Positions 34,201-44,591 of a stretch of DNA of 64,000 bases are shown piece by piece (position 1 is the first letter of the stretch; the number at the start of each line of letters is the position of its first letter). Source of the stretch: Sceloporus undulatus (Eukaryota; Chordata; Lepidosauria; Squamata; Phrynosomatidae); NCBI RefSeq assembly GCF_019175285.1, contig NC_056526.1:122518988-122582987 (forward strand). The letters are read 5' to 3'. A program made the translations under genes and the position numbers. The notes beneath the pieces are model-generated. The model saw nothing but the letters and a program-made list of their open reading frames with translations. It was not told where the DNA came from and searched no databases.

Positions 34201-35948
34201 GAGGACGAATGATAGCACAAAAAATCTCTGTTCGGACTGGTAAGTGTTCTTTTTATTGGAAAAGCAGCTTGTCTAATGCTTATAGATTGAAACAGAACAT
34301 GGGGAATGTGCAAGTTCAGAGACTGCTTTGCAGCCAAAAGCAATCTGTATACATGGGCTCTAAGAAACATCCCTGCAATATATCTATAATAATAATAGAA
34401 TGTGTGAGTGTCTCTGGTAGCTATAAGCCATTGGGACATCATCTTGTAAGAGAACGAGTATACATGTTCCAGTGCTCGCGGAGGGCAAAGAAATAAGGTT
34501 CTTTGGAAGCTGGTTCCACCAGGCCTCCAAATCTGCTGCCCTTCCAACAGCTGCCCAAAGTCCCCTTTGTTTGTTCCTCCTGTCCTTGGGCCCTGTTCCA
34601 ATTGTGTGCCATACCAGACCAGACAGCAGTTTGTCAGACACCTCCACCTGTGAGTGGGAGTCTGCAGCTGGTTGGCCAGGGGGAAAGAGGTGATGGTATA
34701 GGGCAGCAGCAAGCCCAGACACACGCTTTGCTCGCAGAAACTGGAGTGTTTGCACTGCTTCTCCTTGGCCAAATGATCCGACATGCCATTTGTTTGGGAG
34801 CAGAATCACCAAGGTTACTTTAGTGGCCATTACTGGAATTTGGACATTTTATCTTTTCCCCTGTGTTCCTGTTTTTTCACAGATTGAAAATTCTAGAATC
34901 ATTAAATTTCTACTCATAAACCATGCTTTGTATACATAAAAGGTTGTGGGTTCAATTCTTGATGTTTCTAAGTAAACTTGGGAAAGACTGTTGTCTTGGG
35001 GAGCTGCTGCTATCCCCAGATCAGCCATTCTTTACCATTTTACTCTGGAGGAACCCTTGAAATAATTTTCAGATCTCAGGGAACCCCTGCATAAAATTTA
35101 CAGTCTACTGCTTTAAAGTGGTTGCCCCCCTCCAGTCATGACTTCTCATGCAACCCAAAGCCTCCAATGAACCCCAGTTGAGAAACCCTGCTCTAGACAG
35201 TAATAAAGAGTGTTTTTAAAGCAGTTTGATGTGGGGATTGGTGCTACATTTGTGACCATTAGCTAAAATTATTTATTTCCTGGGAATTCCAAGGACTGGC
35301 AGTTGATGACTCATGGGCTTGCACTGGTCTATGGATCAGCATTTTGAGTACCACTGGTGTAGGCAACACTGAACTAGATGGACTGATGGGACATCATGAT
35401 ATCATGGCAGTTTATGGTATTTCCTACATTTTTACCCAAGCAGTCAAATCCACTGTAATAACTAAACATCTATTTCCAAAATTCCTCTTTCTTATGTTGA
35501 CAGTAAGTGATCCATAACAAAGTTCATGAGGGGAAGTGAAAGATTGCATTTAAAAAAATCTGTCTACAACATCCCTTTTCTTCATGTTTGCCTGCCTGGC
35601 TGACTTCTCTAGTGTGAACCGTACTGACTTCTGTTAAGAATACAGAAGGCATGAACAGTGAAGAAGCATTTGATACTGTCCTTTCTTGTTTTTGTAGCTA
35701 TCGGGGGAAATAAATGGTATGTAGCTATGATACTGCAAGAATCAGAAACTCCTTTACATGATGAACATTACTTGGGAAGCAGGGGCGTTGTCCAAGATGA
35801 AACCCAAGGGTGCATTGTTATACATTTGTTCTTTACTTAAGATTATAACTTTTTCTTTTTTTCTCTTGCAGTGACAATCATAGGAGGCATCGTTTTCTTA
35901 GCATTTGCATTTTCTGCACTATTTATAAGCCCAGATGCTGGTTTTTAA
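20224..35948 (+). CDS. TMEM165: TMEM165, Golgi Mn2+/Ca2+:H+ antiporter of the UPF0016/GDT1 family (complete, 6 exons)
   Basis: Exons 20224-20433, 27804-28029, 29417-29592, 31258-31440, 34134-34239 and 35872-35948 join in frame (978 nt, 325 aa; human 324). The two family signature motifs are present: ELGDKT at residues 109-114 and EWGDRS at 249-254, the acidic cation-binding sites. Other marks are a hydrophobic signal/anchor at about 10-28, a lumenal Pro/Gln-rich spacer at 30-70, YNRL at 125-128 (the lysosomal sorting motif known in human), and a charged coiled-coil loop near 180-204 (EGQEELEEVQAELKKKDEE). The residue equivalent to human Arg126 is Arg127. The family imports Mn2+ into the Golgi for glycosyltransferases. 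SRD5A3 is upstream on the same strand and CLOCK is convergent downstream. No damage was seen. Confidence 0.98.
20450..20675. mobile_element. Foldback element at the start of TMEM165 intron 1
   Basis: Perfect 21-nt inverted ends (ATGACAGCACTTGCCCATAG at left), plus an inner inverted pair gttctctctagg / cctagagagaac. It begins 17 nt after the exon 1 end. No coding capacity. Confidence 0.7.
20885..20910. repeat. (GAT)n microsatellite
   Basis: About eight GAT units in TMEM165 intron 1. Confidence 0.85.
21026..21160. mobile_element. hAT-like foldback MITE
   Basis: ggtcccaaactggcccctttaagg ... ttaaagggtgcagtttgggg inverted arms, also ggacttcagctcccagaa / ttctgggagctgcagtcc. A classic sauropsid hAT MITE. 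Confidence 0.7.
21762..22010. mobile_element. LINE-tail repeat
   Basis: (TAA)-rich start, gatttatttgtatcccaccc, gggactctgggcggctaac...aatacaat: a common squamate LINE 3' tail. Confidence 0.45.
22538..22772. mobile_element. Foldback MITE gggcccaaacagacaggcc
   Basis: Outer inverted ends GGGCCCAAACAGACAGGCCA. Arms share ccaaaataaagctgcttc with 2433-2652 and 27441-27675. Older copy, with more mismatches between arms. Confidence 0.7.
22773..25138. other. TMEM165 intron 1, mostly unrecognised
   Basis: No conserved frames. A short ccccagaattcccc / (ATT)n stretch near 23060-23110 is probably a repeat edge. Nothing else supported. Confidence 0.4.
25180..26230 (+). mobile_element. L1-type LINE with large internal deletion
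   Basis: Purine-rich 5' part (25190-25560), then an ORF1-start-like stretch, then an ORF2 C-terminus-like stretch at about 25830-25900 (wordings like MDKLTN and IEYM), and an A-rich 3' end near 26200-26230 (taatgaaaataactttaaaaaag). Heavily decayed; assignment moderate. Confidence 0.4.
27441..27675. mobile_element. Foldback MITE gggcccgaacaggc
   Basis: Outer ends GGGCCCGAACAGGC and inverted CTGTTCGTGCCC; arms ccaaaataaagctgcttcgg. 130 nt upstream of TMEM165 exon 2. Family shared with 22538-22772. Confidence 0.7.
27804..28029 (+). CDS. TMEM165: TMEM165 coding exon 2
   Basis: Acceptor cttttcag, donor gttagt. Residues 71-145. It contains NLGFIHAFVAAISVIIVSE and the first signature motif ELGDKT, then MAMRYNRLTVLAGAMLALGL, nearly identical to human. 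Confidence 0.97.
28063..28072. other. Assembly gap (10 N)
   Basis: Ten N in TMEM165 intron 2, 34 nt after the exon 2 donor. Confidence 1.
28751..28891. mobile_element. hAT-like foldback MITE
   Basis: CAGTGGTTCCTAAACTTTGG ... AGTTTGGGAACTACTG ends, inner ttttggacttcaaatccca / tgggaactgacatccaaaa. In TMEM165 intron 2. Confidence 0.75.
29417..29592 (+). CDS. TMEM165: TMEM165 coding exon 3
   Basis: Acceptor atttttag, donor gtaagt. It encodes VLFGYATTVIPRVYTYYVST, then FGIRMLREGLKMSADEGQEE and the charged central loop ending KKKDEE. 176 nt. Confidence 0.97.
30873..31107. mobile_element. Tigger-like MITE, cagtgcacc subfamily
   Basis: CAGTGGGCCCTTCCCAG ... GGGCACACTG ends with TA on both sides. 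Inner ctttcagcatatgctgaaag hairpin shared with 47222-47445. In TMEM165 intron 3. Confidence 0.7.
31146..31240. repeat. (ATT)n(ATC)n microsatellite plus repeat tail
   Basis: Compound microsatellite followed by ctttatttataaagcactgtaaa, the same tail as at 19000. It ends about 20 nt before TMEM165 exon 4. Confidence 0.85.
31258..31440 (+). CDS. TMEM165: TMEM165 coding exon 4
   Basis: Acceptor gtttttag, donor gtgagt. It encodes LQRTKLLNGPGDVETGTGPA, then the second membrane half with signature EWGDRS and LTTIVLAARE. 183 nt, phase 0. Confidence 0.97.
31599..31839. mobile_element. Tigger-like MITE, cagttggccctcc type
   Basis: CAGTTGGCCCTCCACATTTG ... GAGGGCCGGCTG ends, TA on both sides, with gcgaatgtggaaaaactgc / gcagataaccaaaactgc inside. 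Confidence 0.75.
32000..34133. other. TMEM165 intron 4 remainder, nothing recognised
   Basis: No conserved frame or clear repeat seen on either strand. Confidence 0.4.
34134..34239 (+). CDS. TMEM165: TMEM165 coding exon 5
   Basis: Acceptor tttctgtag, donor gtaagt. It encodes DPYGVAVGGTVGHSLCTGLA and IGGRMIAQKISVRT, a conserved membrane hairpin. A 223-codon reading frame on the opposite strand overlaps it but has no family match. Confidence 0.96.
34895..35425 (+). mobile_element. tRNA-derived SINE split by a hAT-like insertion
   Basis: Box B-like ggttgtgggttcaattctt at 34942-34960, then gggaaagactgttgtcttgg and gagctgctgc, typical of a squamate tRNA SINE. The 3' part resumes at about 35355 (gcaacactgaactagatggac). 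Between them (about 35020-35354) is a different repeat (ggaacccttgaaataatttt...gttgagaaaccctgctcta). Confidence 0.55.
35872..35948 (+). CDS. TMEM165: TMEM165 coding exon 6 (last)
   Basis: Acceptor ttctcttgcag. It encodes TIIGGIVFLAFAFSALFISP followed by DAGF and TAA. The glycine pair matches human Gly304 context. 77 nt. Confidence 0.96.
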
Positions 35949-37145
35949 CAAGAGGTTTTTCCCCCCATTACTGGAAAGACAGAATTAGGAGCAACAATTG
36001 TATCCTTTCTCCCTGTATATAATAATGTACAGCTATTTAGTCAAACAAGCACTGAAGATGGGATGCTGTAATTTTATATTTGTTTCGGACACTTCATGGA
36101 CACATTGTGTGCTGGAGATGTACTTCCTCTATATATTTGGAATATGAAAAAATGTTTGCTCAGGTGAACTGAGACCCACCTCCTGAAATGGGATTTGCTA
36201 CTTTATCTACATATTGCCACTAGCCATTGCTTACAGATCCCCTTTTTGAATGAATTGCTGCTGCCTGTGGCTAGCAATTATGCCTTATAAAGTGTCTGGT
36301 ATTAAGGAGAACATTTTGCCTCTGACCTTGGAACCCAAGCACATTATCCCTTTATCAGAAATGAAAATGGAGGTGTTTCGAACTGCTCTTCAGACTCTCA
36401 TACACAAAAATTTGTAAATATTTAAATTTGTAACTAATGTGTGTGGGGGGAAATCAGGTTATTTTGGTATAGAATGTGCTATTCAAATACACATACATCT
36501 AGATATTTACCAGATATATCTTTTGGTATTTATGCTAAAATTTGGTTGCATTTCCAGGCTAAAGTACTTAAGTTGTTTATTGTTTTCCTTTAGTATTAAA
36601 AATATGCTATTTAAGAACATAAATTAGATGTCATCTAATGTAATAACTTTGTTAGCTTAATTCAGAGGAAAATACTGGGCAGTAAACCTACTGCTCAGTA
36701 TGTTTTTACTGTATAAAAAAAGTTGCTTTTGTTTACCTTCAGTGTCTTTTGAGCAAATTTTTGTTGATTTTTGTTGTTGTGGAAAGGTTGCTATTCCATC
36801 TGCATAACTTAATTCAGTCCTCAATTCAGTCTGACTGTTGCAGATTTTGAATAGTTTGTTGAAAATAGACTAAAACCAGTATTTTCATGTACTATAACTG
36901 CAGTAGTTCAAATGCTAGAAGTAGTGTACACATTTTAAATCTGGAGTACAGCGGCACTAAGAATCAACGCACCTTTCCAAAAGTAGTTTTCATGATCCTT
37001 TTAATTAAACAGGGGTGTAAGCACACATTTTACAACTCCTAGTTAAAAAGCCGGATAAAGTAGCCAAAGAGAAAATATTACTGTATGTATAACTCATCAG
37101 GATGGAGAGATTACTTGAAAAATAAATTTCTTTGTAAAGCTGACC
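35949..37145 (+). other. TMEM165: TMEM165 3' untranslated region
   Basis: About 1.2 kb of AT-rich unique sequence from the TAA to shortly after an AATAAA at 37121-37126. Length is similar to the mammalian 3' UTR as I recall it. No repeats seen inside. Confidence 0.65.
37121..37126 (+). terminator. TMEM165: Polyadenylation signal AATAAA (TMEM165)
   Basis: Canonical hexamer followed within 30 nt by a T-rich run (cttttcttttgttactgg), typical of a downstream element. Confidence 0.6.
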
Positions 37146-38926
37146 TTAGTCTTTTCTTTTGTTACTGGGGAAAACAAACAGGACCTGTAACAGTTTGGTG
37201 GTGTAGTGTGTGCCTATTGGTGATTCAAGCCACACTTTGCTTTGCAGTACTCGATTCCATTCCTCTTCTCCCATCACTTTTACATGATCACATGTGTCAG
37301 CTATTTTTAGGAGTCCATCTTCATATTTTTCCCAAATACTTTTGTAATTTCTACACACCAGAGAGTTGCCTCAGAGGTGCTTGCTGACACCTGCTTCTTG
37401 TGCATTGATGGTGCGCTTCTGAGTAAGAAATAGCATTCGGCTCTGAACAGTGAGAAAAATGATTACTGCCAAGCAATAGGATATTAAGAATAACTGAATA
37501 TACTCTATAATCTGGAAGTTAACACGAGTAACGATAACCTGCTTACCGAGATCAAAGGGTCAGTTCTGATTTGAACTGCAACATTTTGAGGTGACACTAC
37601 CTGTTGTCGTTGTTAGAGATTAATGCACAAGTGGGAGAACCTAGGTCAAAAAGAGGCACAAGGTTACCTAAAAGGCTGCTTGTTCTTTGCTGTTTTTTAT
37701 CTGTAAAATGCAGCCATAGGCATGAGGTGAATGCTTACTAGGGGACACCAATAGTTTTCATGTAGTCATAGTATAATGTAGAGGGCTGTGAGCAGTGGTC
37801 TAAATGTGCATAGCCTAAATCATGTTCTGGAATTCTCATCTAACACTGGCTGTGGTTATGTGATGCACAAATGTTTCTTGCCCTGATTCAGTGGGGGAGA
37901 TTCCACAAAGAAAGCAAATGTAAAGCTGGGTATTTGTTTTACTGTGTTGTCCAGACATAATTCATTGATGATCTCAAAGCTTTTGGTCTCTCTGCTATGA
38001 TTAAGCAGTTACCTGTTTTTTTAAGGGCCTCGTGTATTTAGAAGTTCCAGGCAAGAGTGTTCCAGGGGCTCACCAAACTACAAAATTCAGGATTCCACAG
38101 GATACAGCCATGGTAGTTAAAGCAAATCACTGTGATGTAATTACATGAGTAACTGCATAATGTACTTTTAGTCTGGATTTTGAAGGTGACCAGTACAATC
38201 AATGGGAAACAGTTTTATTATGCTAAATACACCAACATGATTATGTGGATTCAATGTGTCTGTATCACTTACATAAACAGTCCCCACCTTGGACAAACAA
38301 ATCCACAGCTCTCCCCATGTTACTTGTTCCCGAGAGAACGTAGCATCAGACATACTGATAAAAGGTTTAGACAAAAATACCCAAGCCAGAAACACTACCA
38401 TGACTGCAATGCTACAAGAAGCAGAAATTTCAAATGTTATGTTTATTCAATTAAAAACTGACACTTGGTAATGATCACATGAACACTAGGGAACCATATC
38501 TACAGTTTCCTGATGTCAGATCATGAAATTGCACAGGTTTTCTACATATACAAATCTAATGCCAAATTTTAAAAATGTAAAACCAAGACAATGTGAAATC
38601 AACACTGAAAAGTATCCAATTAGACAATTTAAAAAATAAATACTTTTAAGAATAAAAAACATTTCAAAGCAGCTGTATCTTTTAAGAATCCCCCTCCCCC
38701 CTGAAAAGTCTTCCATTGATTTTGATTGTCTACTAGTGCAGCACCTCTCCTCAGAGCTGGGATCTGTGTATCAGGCGACACAGTATTTTGTTCATACACA
38801 GTGTTTCATTTTGCTTTTTGTGTTACTGGTAGATACATTATCTTTGAGCAATATCATGCTGGCTTAGCTAACACCCATGCGGATGAAAAAGCATGAAGCA
38901 TAGCAACACAGACTGTAAAGTACATG
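37146..38926. other. Interval between convergent TMEM165 and CLOCK ends
   Basis: Mostly unrecognised. 38070-38150 is one arm of a tgcatccacactgcag-type MITE (aaactacaaaattcaggattcc). May include the distal part of the CLOCK 3' UTR. Confidence 0.4.
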
Positions 38927-38932
38927 TTTATT
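38927..38932 (-). terminator. CLOCK: Candidate CLOCK polyadenylation signal (AATAAA on minus strand)
   Basis: TTTATT on the plus strand. It is one of several such hexamers in the tail; alternatives at 38442-38447 and 38214-38219 are nearer TMEM165. Confidence 0.3.
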
Positions 38933-41900
38933 AAAAGACTGAGGAATGTAGTGTTAAAAAAAATATATACTGACAAACTACCCAGTTTCGTAAACGCCCA
39001 AATTACTTTTTAAAAATCTCTCAATGCTTTTCTCATTTACTGTTAAACATTCAATTTCAGACAACTGTATACACCTTGGTTCATGAAAAAAGAAAAAACT
39101 CCAACTGTTTTTTACTGGGGAGGAAGAAAAGACCCTTTTCTTCTCTTTTAAAGGAAATCTGCTCCCTGCGCCCCTCCACCAGATGTTTTAGCAACATACT
39201 TCATTGGGAGACAATTTATGAGTCTGACATGCGGACTCACACGACACTAACATAAAACACATGCGTGCGCACACACAACAAAATGGGCATTCTCTAAAAA
39301 TACAAACTATAGTTGTGACTGAAGCAGTCTACTAAAGGCCACATCTGTAAACCCTCTACACCTTTTAATCCTAAGGACCACTTAGAATCATTTAAAAAAA
39401 TTGTCACAAGCCTCAGGTTGATATCTTTCTGTGCAACATTTTGTTTTTTAAAAAGTCTAAAAATGCTCATGTGTATAGATTTATCCATTACACACCAATC
39501 CAACTGATACTGGACGCCTACATAATCTTGTATTTAGAGTCTCAAAAGGATCACCACGTTGAGAAACATTTCCCAGCAATGCCTCTTTGACAATAAGTCT
39601 ACATTCTTGATTCCTTTGGACCCACTCTGTGAACAGTTCCCTAGCCTTAAAAACAATAACTCCAAATGAATTTTCTCCCACCACCATAAAGTGCTTACAT
39701 TTACACACATATTTTCCTCTACCCTAATTCAATATGACACTCAAGTAAGATAGATGGTGACCACTGTGGAGGGACAAAAACATGGCACTTCTGAGAAACA
39801 GGTCTGACTTGCCAGTGTTTCAAAGGGCAACAAGATACCATCTTTGGGGTTGGCCCCTTGATGAAACCAAAGACCGGAGTAGACTGTTCTTTCGACTGCC
39901 TTTTAAAAAACAATATCTAATGTCCTGCCCCAAAATGTGGTTACCCTAACTATTAGTAATTCCAGTGACTCTAGGTATTGATCAATCCTGTCCTTAAGCA
40001 TCTGGCTGAATTAGGGCCAACAGCTTTGCACTTGTATGGATGTTAGGTAATTTTTATTATTGGTTGGCAGCAGGTGGGCAGCATACACAATGCTGTGACA
40101 TAACACCAGCAAGTAAACTTTAGATTTTTAAAAAAATGGAAGGCATATGGAGAGCTCTGACTAAAATCTTTTAATATGTGTACAAATATAGTATATATAT
40201 TAAATATAATATAAAAATATTTATACAATTCCCTCTAACATTTCCCAAGACTCATCTCTGAGGATTTTTCCCTTCCTCAAACTTAAGCAAACCTAAACCA
40301 TAATTCTCCTATTGAGCAGTATTTTGTCATACATTCTGTTGGCTTTGTTGTTAATTTTCATTAACAACAAATCACTATGCTTTCCCTTCCCTCCCCCTTC
40401 TCTCTGTCAGACAAAGTGATCTGACTATATTAAATCCTAGAAGGTGGAATATTCAATTGTACAGCACTACCAGGAAAAAACAAGAGCCTTATGGAAACAA
40501 CCATTGTGATGACAAAGAGCACCAGAGTCTAATCTTCATCTTATTTTAGTGGAAATGATACACAGCAAAAAGAGGACAGATCCCCTTTAAATATACTAAT
40601 AATCAGAAACACTATGCAGTGAACATCAATGCCAATATAGTTTTACTAGCAAGCTTTTTAGTTTCCACATACTGCTTGAGCTTCAGGAGAATTGTTTTTA
40701 AAACAGTTATTATTTTTCACTTTATCACTGCTTCTCCACTTTAACAGAAAATCTCATTATAACATGTACATAACTCTCATTATAAATGAAACGTATAAAT
40801 CTCATAAACAGATCGCATCTTACATCAGTGGATCCTCAAGAAATAGCTGTACATGTTATTGTATCCAATATATGCCAACTCTGATCTACATTCTCACTTA
40901 TAAATACTAAAGCTTTACCATCCTTGCCTAAAAAGCACTATTAAAGCTCTCCCAATGTACTTTCTGAGTGCTATATGGCTATGATGATGAATCACTTAAA
41001 TCCCACAACAGTTCACTACAACAGTGTAACTAAAGAGCAAATCTTTGTTCTATACAAGCACATTTGGTATTACAAGCAGAATGGTATGGCTGGACAAAGC
41101 TATTTGCAGTTATGTCAATGAAGTTATCTCCTCACAATATGTGCTTCTTACACTTTTTAACTAATTTAGGGAATGCCACAAAGTCACTTTAAAGAATATA
41201 GCTAGAAAGTGTCTTAGATATTTTTATCCACTGGTTTACTGTTCATTCCTACTTTCCTTGCCTTGGAAAATAGTACAATTCTTTGGCTTTCCCCCCCATA
41301 AAACCTCTGTCTTTTTATTATGGTGATTACTGTGTATGTGTCCTGGAGGGAGGGGGGGAGTATAGCAAGGAAAAGGACCCCAAAGGTTATTTGCAATTGT
41401 TAATCCTCAGCTAGAATGGGACTTGTTGATTCAACAAGTATGGATCTTCTCTATTTGGGATCTATATATATAATGGATCTAGCCCTATGAATTAGACTTG
41501 GAGAGAACTGCTGCTATCATTTGCTACCATGGTGTTGCCTTTCTTGCAAGATTTGTTCATCCAGCGGTACATTCTTTGCATCTCCCCACACTTTGGTTGG
41601 TTAATAAAGCTTCTCTATAATACTCCATGTTTCTTGACTTCCTCATAAACATATTCTTTTTTTAATCTGTATTAAAAGTCATTTTGCTCTGCAGATGTGA
41701 TTTTTAAAACTAGTACAGTACCATAAAAGCTACTCTATTTTTAAAAATGTACAGAATTTCAGTTGGATCTTTTTATTATCTTTCTGAAATGAATTTGTTA
41801 TCTGAAGTCTCCATCTAATAGATAGAGGTTTCAATCCTGATTATCTCTTATGTATAGTTTCCATTAAATGTCAGTAAAATGTAAATTTGAGCTGCTTTAC

Positions 41901-43410
41901 AAAATGGACATGTTAATTACTATTCACTTCTCTTTTTAAGTCATTTAGAAGAACTGAATTTCTTATTAGATGAATACATCAAATAATCATGACATTATGT
42001 ATATCTGCAAACTTAATGCCAAACTTAAAAAAAGTACAATTATAGTAATGACACAGCTATGTAGAGTGTTTTGTTAACAATGAACTAAGACTTTAAAAAT
42101 AGTCATAAAAACAATATAAAGATGTGATCACCTGAATCAAAATCAAGGCACTATGGGTTTCTTTTTGTTTGTTTCAAATGACCCTGAATCATTTTCTGAT
42201 TAAATGAAGGTCACATTTTTCAAAGGAGAATAAAAAGATTCCAACGAATTCTGAAGTTACGTTTCTCACCACAGAGAAGGTTAAAAAGTGCCTACAATTA
42301 TTAAATTCAAATATATTCTTGTGCAAATTACTCCTACATTTGAGACATTCTTGAAAAGTACTTTCAATTTTTTAAACTTTTTTTACACAAATATTTCCAA
42401 CTATGTATTATATCAAAAGATAGCTTTGGGGAAGTAAAATTCCAAACCGTCCACAATAGAGCAGTGCAAATTCCTATTTCTTTTCCAAAGGAAAAAAATT
42501 AGAGTATTTATGAAATGACAAATGTTATTTATGAAACTGAACGCCTTGAACCCTCCACAGTTCAAAGACTTTCATCAATAATTTAACTTCAAAAATTCCA
42601 CAAACCAGCACACTATATAACCTCATTGAACAAACCATGACACCACACATAAACCACAAACAGGAAACTTGTGCCCACGATATAGGTGAGAATAAAGGAT
42701 GGGGCATGTTGTAGGAGACAAACAGGTATAACAGATGAAAATAGCAATCTGAGCATTGTGTGAAAATTAGGGGGAAAATATATTCAAACCCAACAGTTTC
42801 ATGCATCATATAAAATATTCTGCTCTCTTTGCTTTTTATCCAGACATATACACAGTATTTTACAGTATCTGTACAATAAAGATTGATTCCACACAATATT
42901 TTGAAAATATTTACTGTCCCATAATATGAAAAAATTAACTTTACCTTTCTTCTGGAGCATAATTGCAGGCATACTTAAAAAAAACAAAAACCCAAAGCTG
43001 TTGTAGTAACAGCATGTCCATTGTAACACTTAATCTGATAGGTGTTAAAAACATCACAATATTTAAGTGCCCTATTTCAGTCCACTGAATATTTTGAGAC
43101 TTGATCTGAACAAATTAATATATGGCAGTACATGTCTTTTGAAGGAAAACAAACATAGAAGCTGGAGCAGCTAGATACCTGGTAAAGGTAGCCACATCCT
43201 TGTCTCCAGCTATTTTCTGCATTTATATCTATTGTATCTTCAACATCATTTTGCCATTTTGCATTATATTCCTCAGCAGACACATTCCAAACTGTTAGGA
43301 CAATACTCAGTACTGCACTTTTATGAAGTCTGTGGGCTTCTGTCTCACACACACCAGTGCAATTACTAATGGAGCAACCTTGGGTTTGCCTCCAGATGAA
43401 CAGCCCCATG
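38927..43410 (-). other. CLOCK: Probable long CLOCK 3' untranslated region
   Basis: About 4.5 kb of AT-rich DNA with almost no recognisable repeats, unlike the repeat-packed introns, directly after the CLOCK stop. Mammalian CLOCK has a 3' UTR several kb long. Several AATAAA hexamers occur on the minus strand. The end at 38927 is the most distal strong-looking signal before repeat relics reappear; it could extend to other signals at 38442-38447 or 38214-38219. Confidence 0.5.
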
Positions 43411-43593
43411 TTACTGTGGCTGGACTTTGGAAGCCTCAGTCATGCTGTCAGTTCTGTGTTGTGAAATTTGCTGCTGCTGCTGCTGTAACTGCTGTTGCTG
43501 GTGGTGTGACTGTGTAAAAGCGCTTTGTTGTAGAGGAAATGCAGCTGAGAGAATAAGTTGAGTCGACTGATTTCCATGAAGCAACCTGGATGT
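43411..43593 (-). CDS. CLOCK: CLOCK last coding exon
   Basis: Acceptor tctttttag. Sixty codons: [20 protein letters not shown], a Q-rich stretch with a 6-Q run, then [15 protein letters not shown] and TAA at 43411-43413. The human C-terminus ends SKVQPQ, so the end is exact. Confidence 0.97.
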   Translation of the reverse strand, partial: TSRLLHGNQSTQLILSAAFPLQQSAFTQSHHQQQQLQQQQQQISQHRTDSMTEASKVQPQ

Positions 43594-44550
43594 CTAAAAA
43601 GAAAAATACAAGTGTGAATGAATTATTAGTACTCGCCATAAATGTTAATTCTTGGAGTTGCAGAGGAGAAAATCACTGTCTTGTATTATTTCTGTTAACT
43701 CCCTCTCTCCACTCTCAGGTACATAGCCTTGCTAAAGAGCTCAAAACTGACAGCAAACGTGTATATAGAGAAGACAAGAAAAAGCAACAAAACAGCTAAG
43801 TGTAAAAAAAAAAAAAAAACCCTCAGTCACTCACATTCCCAACTTTGGCAACCATATATTACGGGTATGGGTGGATTGGTCCTCTGCACCTCCAAGAATG
43901 AACATTCACAATGAATACCAACAGTTCATTTGGATGGAGTAGAGAAATAATCCACTATGTTATGGAGCATACGAAAATCTTAACAGGTGGGAGTAGCAGC
44001 TTTTTAAATGATTTATCACTTCAATAGCCTGTGACTGAAGACCACATCTCCAGAATAATATTTTTCTATTTTTATTTCCTTATGAAGGCAGAAGGCTCTT
44101 TCCAACCAGGAATCTTACAAATATCTTCCATACTCAAAGCAAACATGTTAGGTTTAGATAAATCCAGAGTGTCTTGTAATAGTGCAAAGATTTTAAGGGA
44201 TCATTCCCCTAGATGACTCACATAATTGTACATGCATATACAGGAGGCCTTTCAAGTGAATCTGAATTGGATTAGATTGATTTCTTTGCACAGTTTAATA
44301 CTTTGGATACTCTTCATCAGCCATAATGAATGGGATTAACTCTTGCTTGTTGGTGCATGCCTTCACTGCTGTGTTGTCCATGCGAATCTATGTATTTCCC
44401 TTTGACAACTTTGGCCAATTTGAAAACTGCCAATCTTGCCGGGCTCAACTTCAAAAAGGCAATGCTATGTCCTCCTTTCCTTCACAGATTACTTGTCTCA
44501 GACTGACCTCTTGTTGCAAAGTGATACCAAACATGCTAAATTCAAATACC

Positions 44551-44591
<41 letters not shown>

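Noticed and set aside
34113-34830. Minus-strand frames of 223 and 148 codons over TMEM165 exon 5
   Set aside because: No family resemblance; they overlap a confidently spliced conserved exon and run into intron on both sides.
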